A stretch of DNA of 64,000 nucleotides from Streptomyces longwoodensis. Lineage in GTDB: Bacteria > Actinomycetota > Actinomycetes > Streptomycetales > Streptomycetaceae. The notes beneath the pieces were generated by a model. The model did no database searches. It was not told the DNA's origin and saw only the letters and a program-made list of their open reading frames with translations. The stretch covers positions 248,001 to 312,000 of the forward strand of contig NZ_KQ948558.1 in NCBI RefSeq assembly GCF_001514125.1. The letters are read 5' to 3'. The translations under genes were made by a program, and so were the position numbers. Below are positions 39,236 through 48,404 of the stretch, piece by piece (within the stretch, counting starts at the first letter, position 1; every line of letters begins with the position of its first letter).

Positions 39236-39253
39236 CGGACAGGGCGGTTCTCC

Positions 39254-39287
39254 CCCCGGGCGCCCGGTCCATGCCGGGCGCCCGGGG
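39254..39287. terminator. Terminator hairpin
   Basis: Perfect 14-bp stem CCCCGGGCGCCCGG / CCGGGCGCCCGGGG with a 6-base loop, between the 39388 gene and the GH16-like gene on the minus strand. Confidence 0.75.
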
Positions 39288-39301
39288 ACGGCGGTCGTCT
39301 T

Positions 39302-39355
39302 TCACGCGTGTGAGTGAGCCCGTCACGCGTGAGAGTGAGTCGTCCGTCACGCGTG
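39302..39355. repeat. Three CACGCGTG palindromes in tandem
   Basis: TCACGCGTG at 39302-39310, 39323-39331 and 39347-39355; the first two are followed by GAGTGAG with one change. Spacings are 21 and 24 bp. It lies upstream of the GH16-like gene and could be an operator array. Confidence 0.7.
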
Positions 39356-39387
39356 TGGGGGAAGGGCCGGGGGCGCCGGGCCCCGGG

Positions 39388-39705
39388 TCAGCCCTCCGAG
39401 TCGATGCCCGTGACCGCCGCCGGTCCCAGGGGGGCGCGCGACTCGTCCAGACCGACGGCGTTCAGCGCGGAGGCGGCGATGCGCTTGGCCTCCCGTTCCG
39501 CCTCGGGACCGCTGCTCGCGTCGACCGTCAGGCGCAGGGTGAAGGTGTCGTCGTCGTTGACGGTGAGGACGTCGAGGTCCTCCTCGGTCCCCAGGTGGGT
39601 GCGGTGCGGGTCCTCCGGGCGCAGCGCCCGGGCCAGCTCCGTCCGCGTGTCCGGCCCGGCTCCGCCGGTGAACGTCCCGGGCACCGAGATGACGTACGTC
39701 GTCAT
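39388..39705 (-). CDS. Small hypothetical protein
   Basis: 105 residues, acidic, probably one alpha/beta domain (MTTYVISVPGTFTGG, then DDDTFTLRLTVDASSGPEAEREAKRIAASALNAVGLDESRAPLG). It has no motif I recognise; a periplasmic- or dodecin-like fold cannot be decided. The ATG is preceded by GAGGGAGGAATGCC, a strong site. Transcription probably ends at the 14-bp hairpin at 39254. Confidence 0.62.
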   Translation of the reverse strand: MTTYVISVPGTFTGGAGPDTRTELARALRPEDPHRTHLGTEEDLDVLTVNDDDTFTLRLTVDASSGPEAEREAKRIAASALNAVGLDESRAPLGPAAVTGIDSEG

Positions 39706-39773
39706 GGCATTCCTCCCTCGGTCTCCACGCGCCTACCCCGCACCGGCGACAAGATCCCGGGAAACCCGGCGCG

Positions 39774-40031
39774 TTACGACCGTTCGGCGGGTGCGCCCGC
39801 GGCGGCGGCACCCGCGGTGCCCGTCGCCGGGCGGCGTGCCGTGGCCTCCCACAGGCACCAGGTGGACCAGAGCAGCAGGACGAGGAAGGCGGCCAGCAGG
39901 ACGAGCAGGACCACCGTCTGCCGGGCCGATCCGTCGCCCCAGACGCTGCTCAGCAGCAGGCTGAGCGTCCAGGCGAGCACGCCGCCGCCGTACACGGCCC
40001 TGAGCTGTCGCAACTGAGTCACCGAACGCAT
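39774..40031 (-). CDS. Small two-helix membrane protein
   Basis: 85 residues with two membrane helices (about 15-32, VLAWTLSLLLSSVWG; and 38-60, TVVLLVLLAAFLVLLLWSTWCLW) and an Ala/Gly-rich cytoplasmic-type tail. ATG 40031 follows GGAGGGGTGACG. Function unknown; similar small proteins are common in Streptomyces. Confidence 0.62.
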   Translation of the reverse strand: MRSVTQLRQLRAVYGGGVLAWTLSLLLSSVWGDGSARQTVVLLVLLAAFLVLLLWSTWCLWEATARRPATGTAGAAAAGAPAERS

Positions 40032-40270
40032 CGTCACCCCTCCGAGCACATCCGCCACGCGTTCCTCTGCCCGTACCCCCGTGGAGCCGCTTCACCGCAC
40101 CACATTCCGGACGGATTCCGCGCGGGATCCGGCCACCTACCCCGGCGCGGCGGTCCGGCCGCCGCGATCGCGTCGCGTGCCCGGGGGCAAGACCATGGCA
40201 GGAGGAGGCACTGCCGGCGTCCCCGTACCGAGCCGGCGTCATCCGTACGCCGAACCGGGAGGTGGCCGCC

Positions 40271-41185
40271 GTGCAGGCCCTGCTCTCCGTCGTCTTCGCC
40301 CTCGGAGCGGCCTTCAGCAACGCCCTGGCGACGGTGCTCCAGCGCAAGGCCGCGCTGACCGTGCCGCGGTCCCAGGGGCTGCGCGTGGGGCTGTTGTTCG
40401 ACCTGCTGCGGCGGCCCGTCTGGCTGGGCGGGATGCTCGCGGTGGTCGGCGCCGCCGTCTGCCAGGCCGTGGCGCTGGCGACCGGGCCGCTGACCGTCGT
40501 ACAGCCGTTGTTCGTGCTGGAGCTGCCGCTCGCCCTGATGATCGCGACCGTCCTGCTGCACCGGCGCCTGCCGCCGCGCGGCTGGCTGGCCGTGACGGCG
40601 GTGGTGGCCGGTCTCGCGGTCGCGCTCGCCGCGGCCTCTCCCCACGGCAACCTCACCCAGGTGGCCCCGCACCGCTGGGTCGTGGCGCTCGCCGTGTCCA
40701 TGGGCGCGGTGGTGGCCCTGTCCCTGGCGGCCCTGCGGCGGCCCGAGGGGCGGGCGCGGGCCGCCTGTCTGGGAGCGGCGACCGCGATCTGCTACGCGGT
40801 GACCGCGGCCCTGATGAAGGCGTCCACGCACACCCTCGACGAGGACGGGATCGTCGCGTTCTTCACCGCCTGGGAGACGTACGCGTTCGCCGCGGCCGGG
40901 GTGTGCGCGCTGTTCCTGCTGGAGAACGCCATGCAGGCCGGGCCGCTGGTCGCCTCCCAGCCGGCGCTCACCCTCGGCGACGCGACGGTGAGCCTCGCCC
41001 TCGGCATCACCCTGTACGAGGAGGAGGTCCGCTCCGGCTGGTGGCTGCTGCCCCAGCTGTTCGGCGTGGTCCTGATCGCGGCCGGCGTCCTCGCGCTGTC
41101 CCGCATCCCCCTCACGCAGTCGCTGGTGGCACCGGACGGGTCCGAGCGCGGGACGCGCGTCCCTCCCGACGACGCCGGACGCTGA
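40271..41185 (+). CDS. DMT-family (EamA-like) membrane transporter
   Basis: About 304 residues with 9-10 membrane helices arranged as two EamA-like halves (ALGAAFSNALATVLQRKAAL in the first, GAATAICYAVTAALMKASTH and PALTLGDATVSLALGITLYEEEV in the second). Substrate unknown; this subgroup is often annotated as a magnesium or multidrug DMT carrier. GTG 40271 has GGGAGG at good spacing; GTG 40262 is too close to it. Confidence 0.8.
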   Translation: MQALLSVVFALGAAFSNALATVLQRKAALTVPRSQGLRVGLLFDLLRRPVWLGGMLAVVGAAVCQAVALATGPLTVVQPLFVLELPLALMIATVLLHRRLPPRGWLAVTAVVAGLAVALAAASPHGNLTQVAPHRWVVALAVSMGAVVALSLAALRRPEGRARAACLGAATAICYAVTAALMKASTHTLDEDGIVAFFTAWETYAFAAAGVCALFLLENAMQAGPLVASQPALTLGDATVSLALGITLYEEEVRSGWWLLPQLFGVVLIAAGVLALSRIPLTQSLVAPDGSERGTRVPPDDAGR

Positions 41186-41218
41186 CGCACGGGAGACGGG
41201 GGTGCGCCTCCCCCGCCG

Positions 41219-42868
41219 TCACATGCTGGTGCCGAAGTCCTGGGTCCAGTACGGGCCGCCGTCGCCCCGGTGGACGCCCACGCCGAGGTTCTTGAAGGCG
41301 CAGTTGAGGATGTTGGCGCGGTGGCCGGGGCTGTTCATCCACGACGTCATCACCGACCGGGCCGTCTGCTGGCCCTTGGCTATGTTCTCGCCGTACGTCG
41401 ACCAGCGGTACCCGGCGGCGGTGATGCGGCGGCCGGGGTCGGCGCCGTCCGGGTTGACGTGGTCGAAGAAGTCGCGGGCCGCCATGTCGTCGGAGTGGGC
41501 CTGCGCGGCGTCGCGCAGCCGGTCGTTCGACGTGAGCGGGGCACAGCCCGCCGTCCTGCGCTCCTGGTTGACCAGGGCGAGCACCTGGCCGGCGACGTCC
41601 GAGGGGGCGGGCGGCGCCGCGGCGCGCGGACTGGCGGCGGCGCTCTTCGGCGTGACCGGGCGTGGGCTGGGGGTGGGGCCGGCGGTGCGGGCGCTCGGGG
41701 TGGGGCTCGCGCTGGGGGACGGCGAGGCCGAGCGGGAGGGACGGGCGGACGGCGAGGGGGACGGTGAGGCGTCGGAGGACGGGGCGGGGGTCGGCGGCAG
41801 GGCCGCCGGGGATATCTCCGCGCCGCGCGCGGCGGTCGGCTCCTCCGTCCCCTCCCCCGGCTGGGTGATGACGTAGGTCAGACCACCGCCGGCCAGACAG
41901 GCAGCCACGACCGCCCCGCCGACCGCCCGCCGGCGGGTGCGGCGCCTGCGCCGGGCCGCGCCGCGCGACAGACCCCGGTCCGCGGCGGTGTGCGCGCCCG
42001 GCCGCGAGGACACCAGGTGGTCGGGACCGTCGGCCTGCGGGACGACGGACCCGGCGGGCGCCAGGGTGTCCGTGGCCGCGCGGAGGCGCTCCAAGAGCAG
42101 GGGCGAGGCGGCGACCAGCGCGAGGCCCGCCAGCAGCCCCTCCGCGGGCACCAGTCCGCTCCACAGGCCCGAGCAGCGGGCGCAGTCGCGGGCGTGCCGG
42201 GCGATGCGCTTGCGCCACAGCGCGGAGGGGCGGCCGTCCCATCCGGCGAGCGTGGTGCGCAGGTCGGGGCACGGGGGCTGGGCGTCCAGGGCGCGCACGA
42301 CCACCCGTGCGGCCTCCAGCTGGGCCTTCATCCGCTGGACGCGGACCGCCGTGTGCTCCGGGGTGAGTTCGAGGGCCGCGGCGACCTCGGCGCGGGTGAG
42401 CTCGCCGGCGGTCTCCAGCCACCACAGCGACAGCAGCGCCCGGTCGGCGGGCTCCAGCCAGCGCGTGGCGCGGGCCGTCTCCTGCCGTTGGCCGGACAGC
42501 TGCAGCCGCACGATGGTCAGGTCGACGAAGTCGGCGCCCGGGTCGGCGACGTCCCAGGCGTCCTCCACGGGTCCCCCGGCGGGGGTGCGGCCCTGCCAGT
42601 GGGCGCGCACCTGGTTCATGACGATGGCCACCAGCCAGGGGCGGAAGCTCTCGGGGGCGCGCAGGGTGTCCAGGGAGCCGAGGGCACGGAGCATGCTCTC
42701 CTGCACGACGTCGTCGACGTCCACCGAGCCGTTGAGCGCCCGGCCCACGATGTTGTAGACGAGCGGGAGGTACGCGCCGACGAGCGCGTCCTGCGCCGCC
42801 TGGTCGCCCGCTCGCGCGGCGGTCACCAGTGCCGCCGTGTCCGTGGTGCTCGTCTGCGCTGACCTCAT
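41219..42868 (-). CDS. Fusion of ECF sigma factor, zinc-finger-like motif, membrane helix and extracellular CAP domain
   Basis: 549 residues. Sigma region 2 spans about 25-90 (YLPLVYNIVGRALNGSVDVDDVVQESMLRAL), and region 4 about 130-195 (LEPADRALLSLWWLETAGELTRAEVAAALELTPEHTAVRVQRMK). H225-x3-C229-x2-C232 fits an anti-sigma zinc-finger motif. A membrane helix lies at 314-335 and a Pro/Ser linker at 340-422. Residues 425-549 are a CAP/SCP domain (LALVNQERRTAGCAPL, AQAHSDDMAARDFFDH, GENIAKG, WMNSPGHRANIL). Sigma, tether and sensor are thus on one chain, and sigma release would need proteolysis. ATG 42868 follows AGGGAAACGG. Confidence 0.85.
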   Translation of the reverse strand: MRSAQTSTTDTAALVTAARAGDQAAQDALVGAYLPLVYNIVGRALNGSVDVDDVVQESMLRALGSLDTLRAPESFRPWLVAIVMNQVRAHWQGRTPAGGPVEDAWDVADPGADFVDLTIVRLQLSGQRQETARATRWLEPADRALLSLWWLETAGELTRAEVAAALELTPEHTAVRVQRMKAQLEAARVVVRALDAQPPCPDLRTTLAGWDGRPSALWRKRIARHARDCARCSGLWSGLVPAEGLLAGLALVAASPLLLERLRAATDTLAPAGSVVPQADGPDHLVSSRPGAHTAADRGLSRGAARRRRRTRRRAVGGAVVAACLAGGGLTYVITQPGEGTEEPTAARGAEISPAALPPTPAPSSDASPSPSPSARPSRSASPSPSASPTPSARTAGPTPSPRPVTPKSAAASPRAAAPPAPSDVAGQVLALVNQERRTAGCAPLTSNDRLRDAAQAHSDDMAARDFFDHVNPDGADPGRRITAAGYRWSTYGENIAKGQQTARSVMTSWMNSPGHRANILNCAFKNLGVGVHRGDGGPYWTQDFGTSM

Positions 42869-43155
42869 GTGCCGTTTCCCTGTCGTCGACGCCGAATGGT
42901 GCTTGTCCGTCGTAGGGGAGATCCCTGAGGGAGCACCGCATAACGGTTTTCGGCAGAGCGTTCGACGACAGGGGAACCGCTCCGGCGTCCGGCGCGCAAG
43001 GAGGGGGATCACACCGGGGGCCGTCCGGTGGACGCGCGCGGGCTCGTCGCGTCCGTTCGAGTGGGGTCGGGGCCGGGACAGAAGCGGGGTGGGCGAGACG
43101 GGCGTTGAGGTGTCGTTGGGCACGACCATCCACCGCCGTCGGAAGGACCACCACG

Positions 43156-43245
43156 ATGCGACGTACCGCTCTGCTCGCCCTCTGCGCCCTCATCTCCGCC
43201 GGAGCGACCGGCTTCTTCGCCACCAGCGCGCTGCGCAACCGCTGA
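43156..43245 (+). CDS. 29-residue membrane micropeptide
   Basis: MRRTALLALCALISAGATGF plus nine residues ending ALRNR: a positively charged start, one hydrophobic helix and a positively charged end. GGAAGGACCACCACG before the ATG is a strong ribosome binding site. Divergent from the sigma-CAP fusion gene with a 287-base gap, so it may belong to the same regulatory unit. No family recognised. Confidence 0.55.
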   Translation: MRRTALLALCALISAGATGFFATSALRNR

Positions 43246-43395
43246 GACGGCCGCCCGCCGCCCGACGCCCGACCACCGCTCACCGGCTGCTGTCCGGTCG
43301 GCCGGTGGGGGTGGGACGGCGCTGACGGGGGCGGGGGCCGTTCGCAGGGCGTGCCGTGCCGCGGCGGGGAGTGCCGTCGCAGCGGGTCGGCCGCG

Positions 43396-44286
43396 CTACG
43401 GCAGGGGGGTGCCGCCCGTGGCGTTGAGGACCTCGGCCGTGACGAAGCTCGCCTCCTGCGAGGCGAGGTACACGTAGGCGGGGGCCAGTTCGGCCGGCTG
43501 GGCCGGGCGGCCGAGGGGGCTCTGCTTGCCGAACTCCGACGTGTCGGGCATGGTCGCCGGGATCAGGGGCGTCCACACCGGGCCGGGCGCCACCGCGTTG
43601 ACGCGGATGCCGCGCTCGGCCACCATCTGGGCCATGCCCTGGGTGAAGGTGACGATCGCGCCCTTGGTCATCGCGTAGTCCAGCAGGTGCGGGCTGGGCT
43701 TGTACGCCTGCACCGAGGTGGTGTTGATGACGCTGCCGCCCTCGGGGATGTGCGGCAGGGCGAACTTGGTCAGCCAGAACATGCCGTACAGGTTGGTCCG
43801 CAGGACGCGGTCGAACTGCTCGGTGGTGATGGCCTCGATGCCGTCCGGCTGGGACATCTGGTAGGCCGCGTTGTTCACCAGCACGTCGATGTGCCCGAAC
43901 TCCTCGACCGCACGGTCGATGAGGGCCCGGCAGTTGGCCTCCTCACGGATGTCGCAGGAGACGGCGACCGCCTTGCGTCCCGCCTCCCGCACCAGCCGGG
44001 TCGTCTCCTCGGCGTCCTCCGCCTCCTCGTCCAGGTGGGTGAAGAGGACGTCGGCGCCCTCGCGGGCGAAGGCCAGGGCGACGGCGCGGCCGATGCCGGA
44101 GTCGCCGCCCGTGATGACCGTCTTGCGGCCCTCCAGCCGGCCCGAGCCACGGTAGGAGTCCTCCCCGTGGTCCGGCGGCGGGTCCATGGGCCCGGTCCAG
44201 CCCGGATGCGGCTGGTCCTGGGAGGCGAAGTCCGGCTGGGGGTGCTGTGTCGTCGGGTCCTGCTGAGCGCGCTGCTCGTCGCCCAC
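43396..44286 (-). CDS. SDR-family oxidoreductase, general-stress-protein-39 type
   Basis: 296 residues. The N-terminal PQPDFASQDQPHPGWTGPMDPPPDHGEDSYRGSGRLEGR extension is typical of the GSP39/YhdF group. TGGDSGIGRAVA, NNAAYQM, INTTSVQAYKPSPHLLDYAMTK (Ser and Tyr-x3-Lys) and NAVAPGPVWTPLIP give a complete catalytic set. These enzymes are stress-induced; substrate unknown. GTG 44286 has AGGAGG five bases upstream; the frame is open to 44322. Confidence 0.87.
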   Translation of the reverse strand: MGDEQRAQQDPTTQHPQPDFASQDQPHPGWTGPMDPPPDHGEDSYRGSGRLEGRKTVITGGDSGIGRAVALAFAREGADVLFTHLDEEAEDAEETTRLVREAGRKAVAVSCDIREEANCRALIDRAVEEFGHIDVLVNNAAYQMSQPDGIEAITTEQFDRVLRTNLYGMFWLTKFALPHIPEGGSVINTTSVQAYKPSPHLLDYAMTKGAIVTFTQGMAQMVAERGIRVNAVAPGPVWTPLIPATMPDTSEFGKQSPLGRPAQPAELAPAYVYLASQEASFVTAEVLNATGGTPLP

Positions 44287-44394
44287 GTCGGCCTCCTGGT
44301 CTGATCGTGCGGTGTGCGGCACGACGGGTTCCCCGATCGCCCCGGTCGAAAAGCCCCCGTCACCCGCACGGACCCCGGCGGCGTCAGGGGGCGC

Positions 44395-45048
44395 TCAGGG
44401 CCGCACCTCCCCGTCCGTCTCCGGCTCCGGCACCGGACGGAACTCCACGGCCACCACACCGTCGACGGCCCCGCACAGCTCCTCCAGCTCGGTCACCGAC
44501 ACCCCCGGCGACAGGCGGCCGCTGAGGACCACCTGGCCGTTCGTGACGTCCACCTGCACGGCCGACGGCGCCTCGCCGAGCGTCTTGACCAGCACCTCCT
44601 CGACGATCTCGGTGCGCAGCGCCTGGTCGGTGCGCAGGAAGACGCGCAGCAGGTCGCTCCTGCTGACCACGCCGATCAGCCGCTGGTCCCCGTCGACGAC
44701 CAGCAGCCGCTTCACGCCGTGCCGGGCCATGACCCGCGCGGCGTCGACGACGCTCCAGTCCTCGTGCGCGCACACGGGCGGGGAGGACATCAGGCCGGCG
44801 GCGTCGGTGGCCGACGTCTTCGCGGGCCGCGGCGCGGTGCCCGTCGCACCCGCCTCCGGCCGGCCCCACATCTTGTGCAGCAGGTCGGCCTCCGAGACGA
44901 CGCCCACGGGACGGTCCCCGGCGTCCACCACCGGCACCGCGGTGATGTCGTACTCCAGCAGCAGGTGGGCGATCTCCTTGAACGGGGTACCGGCCTGGAC
45001 CCGGACGACCGCGCTGCTCATCACGTCGCGCACCGTCTGGTGGTTCAT
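44395..45048 (-). CDS. CBS-pair and BON domain protein
   Basis: 217 residues. Two CBS motifs: VRDVMSSAVVRVQAGTPFKEIAHLLLEYDITAVPVVDAGDRPVGVVSEADLL at 6-57, and MSSPPVCAHEDWSVVDAARVMARHGVKRLLVVDGDQRLIGVVSRSDLLRVF at about 95-145. A BON domain fills the end (VEEVLVKTLGEAPSAVQVDVTNGQVVLSGRL). CBS pairs bind adenylates, and BON domains bind phospholipid or other ligands. It probably senses energy state. ATG 45048; the preceding GTG 45051 is also possible. Confidence 0.86.
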   Translation of the reverse strand: MNHQTVRDVMSSAVVRVQAGTPFKEIAHLLLEYDITAVPVVDAGDRPVGVVSEADLLHKMWGRPEAGATGTAPRPAKTSATDAAGLMSSPPVCAHEDWSVVDAARVMARHGVKRLLVVDGDQRLIGVVSRSDLLRVFLRTDQALRTEIVEEVLVKTLGEAPSAVQVDVTNGQVVLSGRLSPGVSVTELEELCGAVDGVVAVEFRPVPEPETDGEVRP

Positions 45049-45260
45049 CACGGGCTGCCTCTCTGCTCACCGGCCACGACCGGTCGGCCGCGCACACCGC
45101 CGCCCTCGCCCTCCCCAACGAACGGGCGCCCCGGAAGTGCGCCCGGCGTCGCCGTCCGCCCGGCCGGTCCGTCAGTTTCGGAGAAGCCGGGGCCCGGCGT
45201 CGCCCCCTAGGCTCGGGGCAGCCCCATCGGGGGAACGGTCCGGCGAGCGGGAGACGTGTG

Positions 45261-45695
45261 ATGGGTGAGACGGGGTTCACGGCCGAGGAGCGCGCCGCCA
45301 TGAAGGAGCGGGCACGGGAGACGCGGGGGACCCGGCGCGCGGGCGGGAAGGCGGACCCGGAGAAGCCGGAGAAGGAGGTGCTGGCGAAGATCGCCGAGAT
45401 GGAGGACGGCGACCGCGCGCTGGCCGAGCGGGTGCACGCCCTGGTCACCGGTGCCGCCCCGCAGCTCGCGCCGAAGCTCTGGTTCGGGATGCCGGCGTAC
45501 GCCCGGGACGGCAAGGTCGTCTGTTTCTTCCAGTGTTCCGCGAAGTTCAAGGCCCGCTACTCCACGCTCGGCTTCAACGACCCGGCACGCCTCGACGACG
45601 GCGCCATGTGGCCGACCGCGTTCGCGGTGACCCCCGACCTGACGGCCGACGACGAGGCCCTCATCTCCGCGCTGGTGCGGCGCGCGGCGGGCTGA
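45261..45695 (+). CDS. DUF1801-type protein (YdhG/iron-chaperone-like)
   Basis: 144 residues. The N-terminal 50 are charged and helical. Then comes the DUF1801-like core: LVTGAAPQLAPKLWFGMPAYARDGKVVCFFQCSAKFKARYSTLGFND. Members are called iron chaperones by similarity to frataxin-like folds, but direct proof is scarce. GGGAGACGTGTG precedes ATG 45261. It converges on the large phosphatase gene 25 bases away. Confidence 0.72.
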   Translation: MGETGFTAEERAAMKERARETRGTRRAGGKADPEKPEKEVLAKIAEMEDGDRALAERVHALVTGAAPQLAPKLWFGMPAYARDGKVVCFFQCSAKFKARYSTLGFNDPARLDDGAMWPTAFAVTPDLTADDEALISALVRRAAG

Positions 45696-45720
45696 CGGCG
45701 GACGGCCACCGGGGCGCCGT

Positions 45721-48183
45721 TCACGGGATCTCCTGTTCGGCCCAGATGACCTTCCCGGTGGCCGTGTAGCGCGCCCCCCAGCGGTGGGCCAGCTGGGCCA
45801 CCAGGAACAGGCCCCGGCCGCCCTCGTCGGTGGAGCGGGCGTGGCGCAGGCGGGGTGCGGTGCTGCTGGCGTCGGACACCTCGCAGGTCAGGCGGGAGTC
45901 GCGCAACAGGCGCAGGCGCACGGGGGGTTCGGCGTAGCGGATGGCGTTGGTGACCAGTTCGCTGACGATGAGCTCGGTGGTCATGACCAGCTCGTCGAGC
46001 CCCCAGTCCGCCACCTGACGGGTCGCCAGGGCACGCAGCTCGGCGACGGCGGCCGGGTCGGCGGGCACGTCCCAGGAGGCGACGTGGTCGGCACCCAGGC
46101 CGTGCGTGCGGGCCAGCAGCAGGGCGACGTCGTCGGGCTGCGGATCGGGCAGCAGCCGCCGTACCGCGGACGTGCACAGCTTGCGCAGGTCGGGCTCCGG
46201 GCGGGACAGGGCCTCGGCGAGGCGGGCCATGCCGTGCTCCATGTCGCGGTCGCCGCCCTCGACCAGGCCGTCGGTGTACAGGCCGAGCAGGCTGTTCTCG
46301 GCGAGTTCGATGGTGGCGGCCTCGAAGGCCATGCCGCCCAGGCCCAGCGGAGGGCCCGCGGGGGGCTCGGGGAAGGAGACCCGTCCGTCGGGGGCGACCA
46401 CGACCGGCGGGGGGTGCCCGGCGCGGGCCATGGTGCAGGTCCGGCCGACGGGGTCGTAGACGGCGTAGAGGCAGGTGGCGCCGAGGAAGGCCGCGGAGCT
46501 CTGCCGGGCCGCCTCGTCGTCGGTCATCTCCTCGCTCAGCCGGAGCACCAGGTCGTCGAGGTGGGCGAGCAGTTCGTCGGGCGGCAGTTCCATGTCGGCG
46601 AGGGTCTGCACCGCGGTGCGCAGCCGGCCCATGGTGGCCGCCGCCGTGATGCCGTGTCCGACGACGTCCCCGACGACCAGGCCCACGCGGGCCCCGGACA
46701 GCGGGATCACGTCGAACCAGTCGCCGCCGACGCCGCCGCGGGGGTCGGCCGGAAGGTAGGAGGACGCCACTTCGAGGGCCGTGCCGCCCTTGAGGGCCTG
46801 CGGCAGCAGACTGCGCTGGAGGGTGACGGCGGCGGAGTGTTCGCGGGTGTAGCGGCGGGCGTTGTCGACGCACAGCGCGGCCCGAGCCACCAGCTCCCGG
46901 GCCGGCAGGACGTCGTCGGGCTGGAAGGACACGGGGTTGACCGACCGCATGAAGGTGGTCAGGCCCAGGACGGTGTTGCGGGCGCGCATCGGCACGCAGA
47001 TCAGCGAGTGCAGCCCGAACGCCCGCAGCCGCTCCGCCCGTTCGGGCTGCTGGGTGACCCACAGTTCGTCCGCGGGGTCGAGGACCGGCAGGAGGACCGG
47101 TTCGCCGTCGATGAGCAGCCGCGCGTCGTGCGGCGGCGGGAGGAAGTCCACCCTGTCGCCGAGCCGCCCCACGGCCTCCGGGCAGCCCTCGCGGACCGAG
47201 CGCAGTCCGGCGCGCCGCATCACGGCCCGGGCCGGTGCCGGTCCGGCGTCGGTCAGCCACGTGCCGTGCCCCTCGGTGCTCAGGACGTGCTCCAGGAGGT
47301 CCACGACGACGAAGTCGGCGAAGCGGGGCACCGCGAAGTCGGCCAGCTCCTGGGCGGTGCGCATCACGTCCAGGGTGGTGCCGACACGGGTCCCGGCCTC
47401 GTTGACGAGGGACAGCAGCTGGCGGGCGGTCCACCGCTCGGTGACGTCCAGGACCATGTAGCAGACGCCGGTGACGGTCCCGTCGGTGTCGACGAGCGGG
47501 AAGAACGACGTCGACCAGGCGCGCCGACGGTACGGGTCGGCCCAGCTCCAGCCGCCGTACTCGTAGTCCGTGACCGGTGCGCCCGTCTCCAGAACCTTGC
47601 GCATCATGCCCTCCAGCGGCTCGGCCTCGAGGCCGGGCAGCAGTTCGCTGAGCCGCCGGCCCAGCCGCTGGTCGCGAGGCACGCCGCCGATGCGTTCCAG
47701 GGTGTCGTTGAGCCAGACGAAGCGCAGGTCGCGGTCGACGACGGCCATGCCGACCGGGGAGCGGACCAGGAAGCCGTCCAGGACGGACCGGTCCATCGTC
47801 CAGCGCTCGCGGCCCTCCCGGGCCGAGAGCAGGAAGCACTCGCCGCCGCCGATGCCGAACGAGGCCGAGACGCGCAGGTCGACGTCGAGCCGGTGGCCGT
47901 CGCGGTGGCGCAGGGCGGCCACGCCGCTCCAGCCCATGCCGGACCGGCACCGTTCGGCGACGCTCGCGGCGCGCAGCGGGTTCACGGGCGTGTCGAGCAG
48001 CCGCGCGGCGGGCCGGCCGACGACCTCGGCGGCCGGGCGGCCGAGGAGCGCCTCGGCCGCCCGGCTCCAGCCCAGCACCACACCGGCCGTGTCGACCACG
48101 GCGGCCGCGTCGCTGGACGCGTCGAAGGGCTCGTGCGGTCCGGCGGACGCCGGCGGGTCGCAGCGTTGTCGCGGAGCATCCAT
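45721..48183 (-). CDS. PAS-PAS-GAF-PP2C(SpoIIE)-ATPase signalling protein
   Basis: 820 residues: PAS (about 20-85), a second PAS (110-230, VRSPVGMAVVDRDLRFVWLNDTLERIGGVPRDQ), GAF (255-420), SpoIIE-type PP2C phosphatase (440-660, GGDWFDVIPLSG and VVGDVVGHGITAAATMGRLR with metal-binding Asp), and a C-terminal RsbW-like ATPase (690-815, ELIVSELVTNAIRYAEPP). Phosphatase and kinase on one chain can set the phosphorylation of STAS proteins. ATG 48183 follows GAGGGACGGCG. Divergent from a second, related phosphatase. Confidence 0.88.
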   Translation of the reverse strand: MDAPRQRCDPPASAGPHEPFDASSDAAAVVDTAGVVLGWSRAAEALLGRPAAEVVGRPAARLLDTPVNPLRAASVAERCRSGMGWSGVAALRHRDGHRLDVDLRVSASFGIGGGECFLLSAREGRERWTMDRSVLDGFLVRSPVGMAVVDRDLRFVWLNDTLERIGGVPRDQRLGRRLSELLPGLEAEPLEGMMRKVLETGAPVTDYEYGGWSWADPYRRRAWSTSFFPLVDTDGTVTGVCYMVLDVTERWTARQLLSLVNEAGTRVGTTLDVMRTAQELADFAVPRFADFVVVDLLEHVLSTEGHGTWLTDAGPAPARAVMRRAGLRSVREGCPEAVGRLGDRVDFLPPPHDARLLIDGEPVLLPVLDPADELWVTQQPERAERLRAFGLHSLICVPMRARNTVLGLTTFMRSVNPVSFQPDDVLPARELVARAALCVDNARRYTREHSAAVTLQRSLLPQALKGGTALEVASSYLPADPRGGVGGDWFDVIPLSGARVGLVVGDVVGHGITAAATMGRLRTAVQTLADMELPPDELLAHLDDLVLRLSEEMTDDEAARQSSAAFLGATCLYAVYDPVGRTCTMARAGHPPPVVVAPDGRVSFPEPPAGPPLGLGGMAFEAATIELAENSLLGLYTDGLVEGGDRDMEHGMARLAEALSRPEPDLRKLCTSAVRRLLPDPQPDDVALLLARTHGLGADHVASWDVPADPAAVAELRALATRQVADWGLDELVMTTELIVSELVTNAIRYAEPPVRLRLLRDSRLTCEVSDASSTAPRLRHARSTDEGGRGLFLVAQLAHRWGARYTATGKVIWAEQEIP

Positions 48184-48404
48184 GGGCGCCGTCCCTCGCA
48201 GGACTGGTACAGGACCCATGGTGCTGCCTGGCCGCCCGATCCGCACGGTTCGCCCCCGTCGGCGTCCCCCCGGCCGCCGGCCGGGCCCCTGACTGGGCAG
48301 GGCGCGGCGGCGGGGGCAGCATGGAAGGACCGGCGGTCGGCCCCGGCCCGCGCGGCGCGACGGACGCGGGCGGCACGGGCCCCGGCCGGTACGGGAGGTC
48401 GTCC

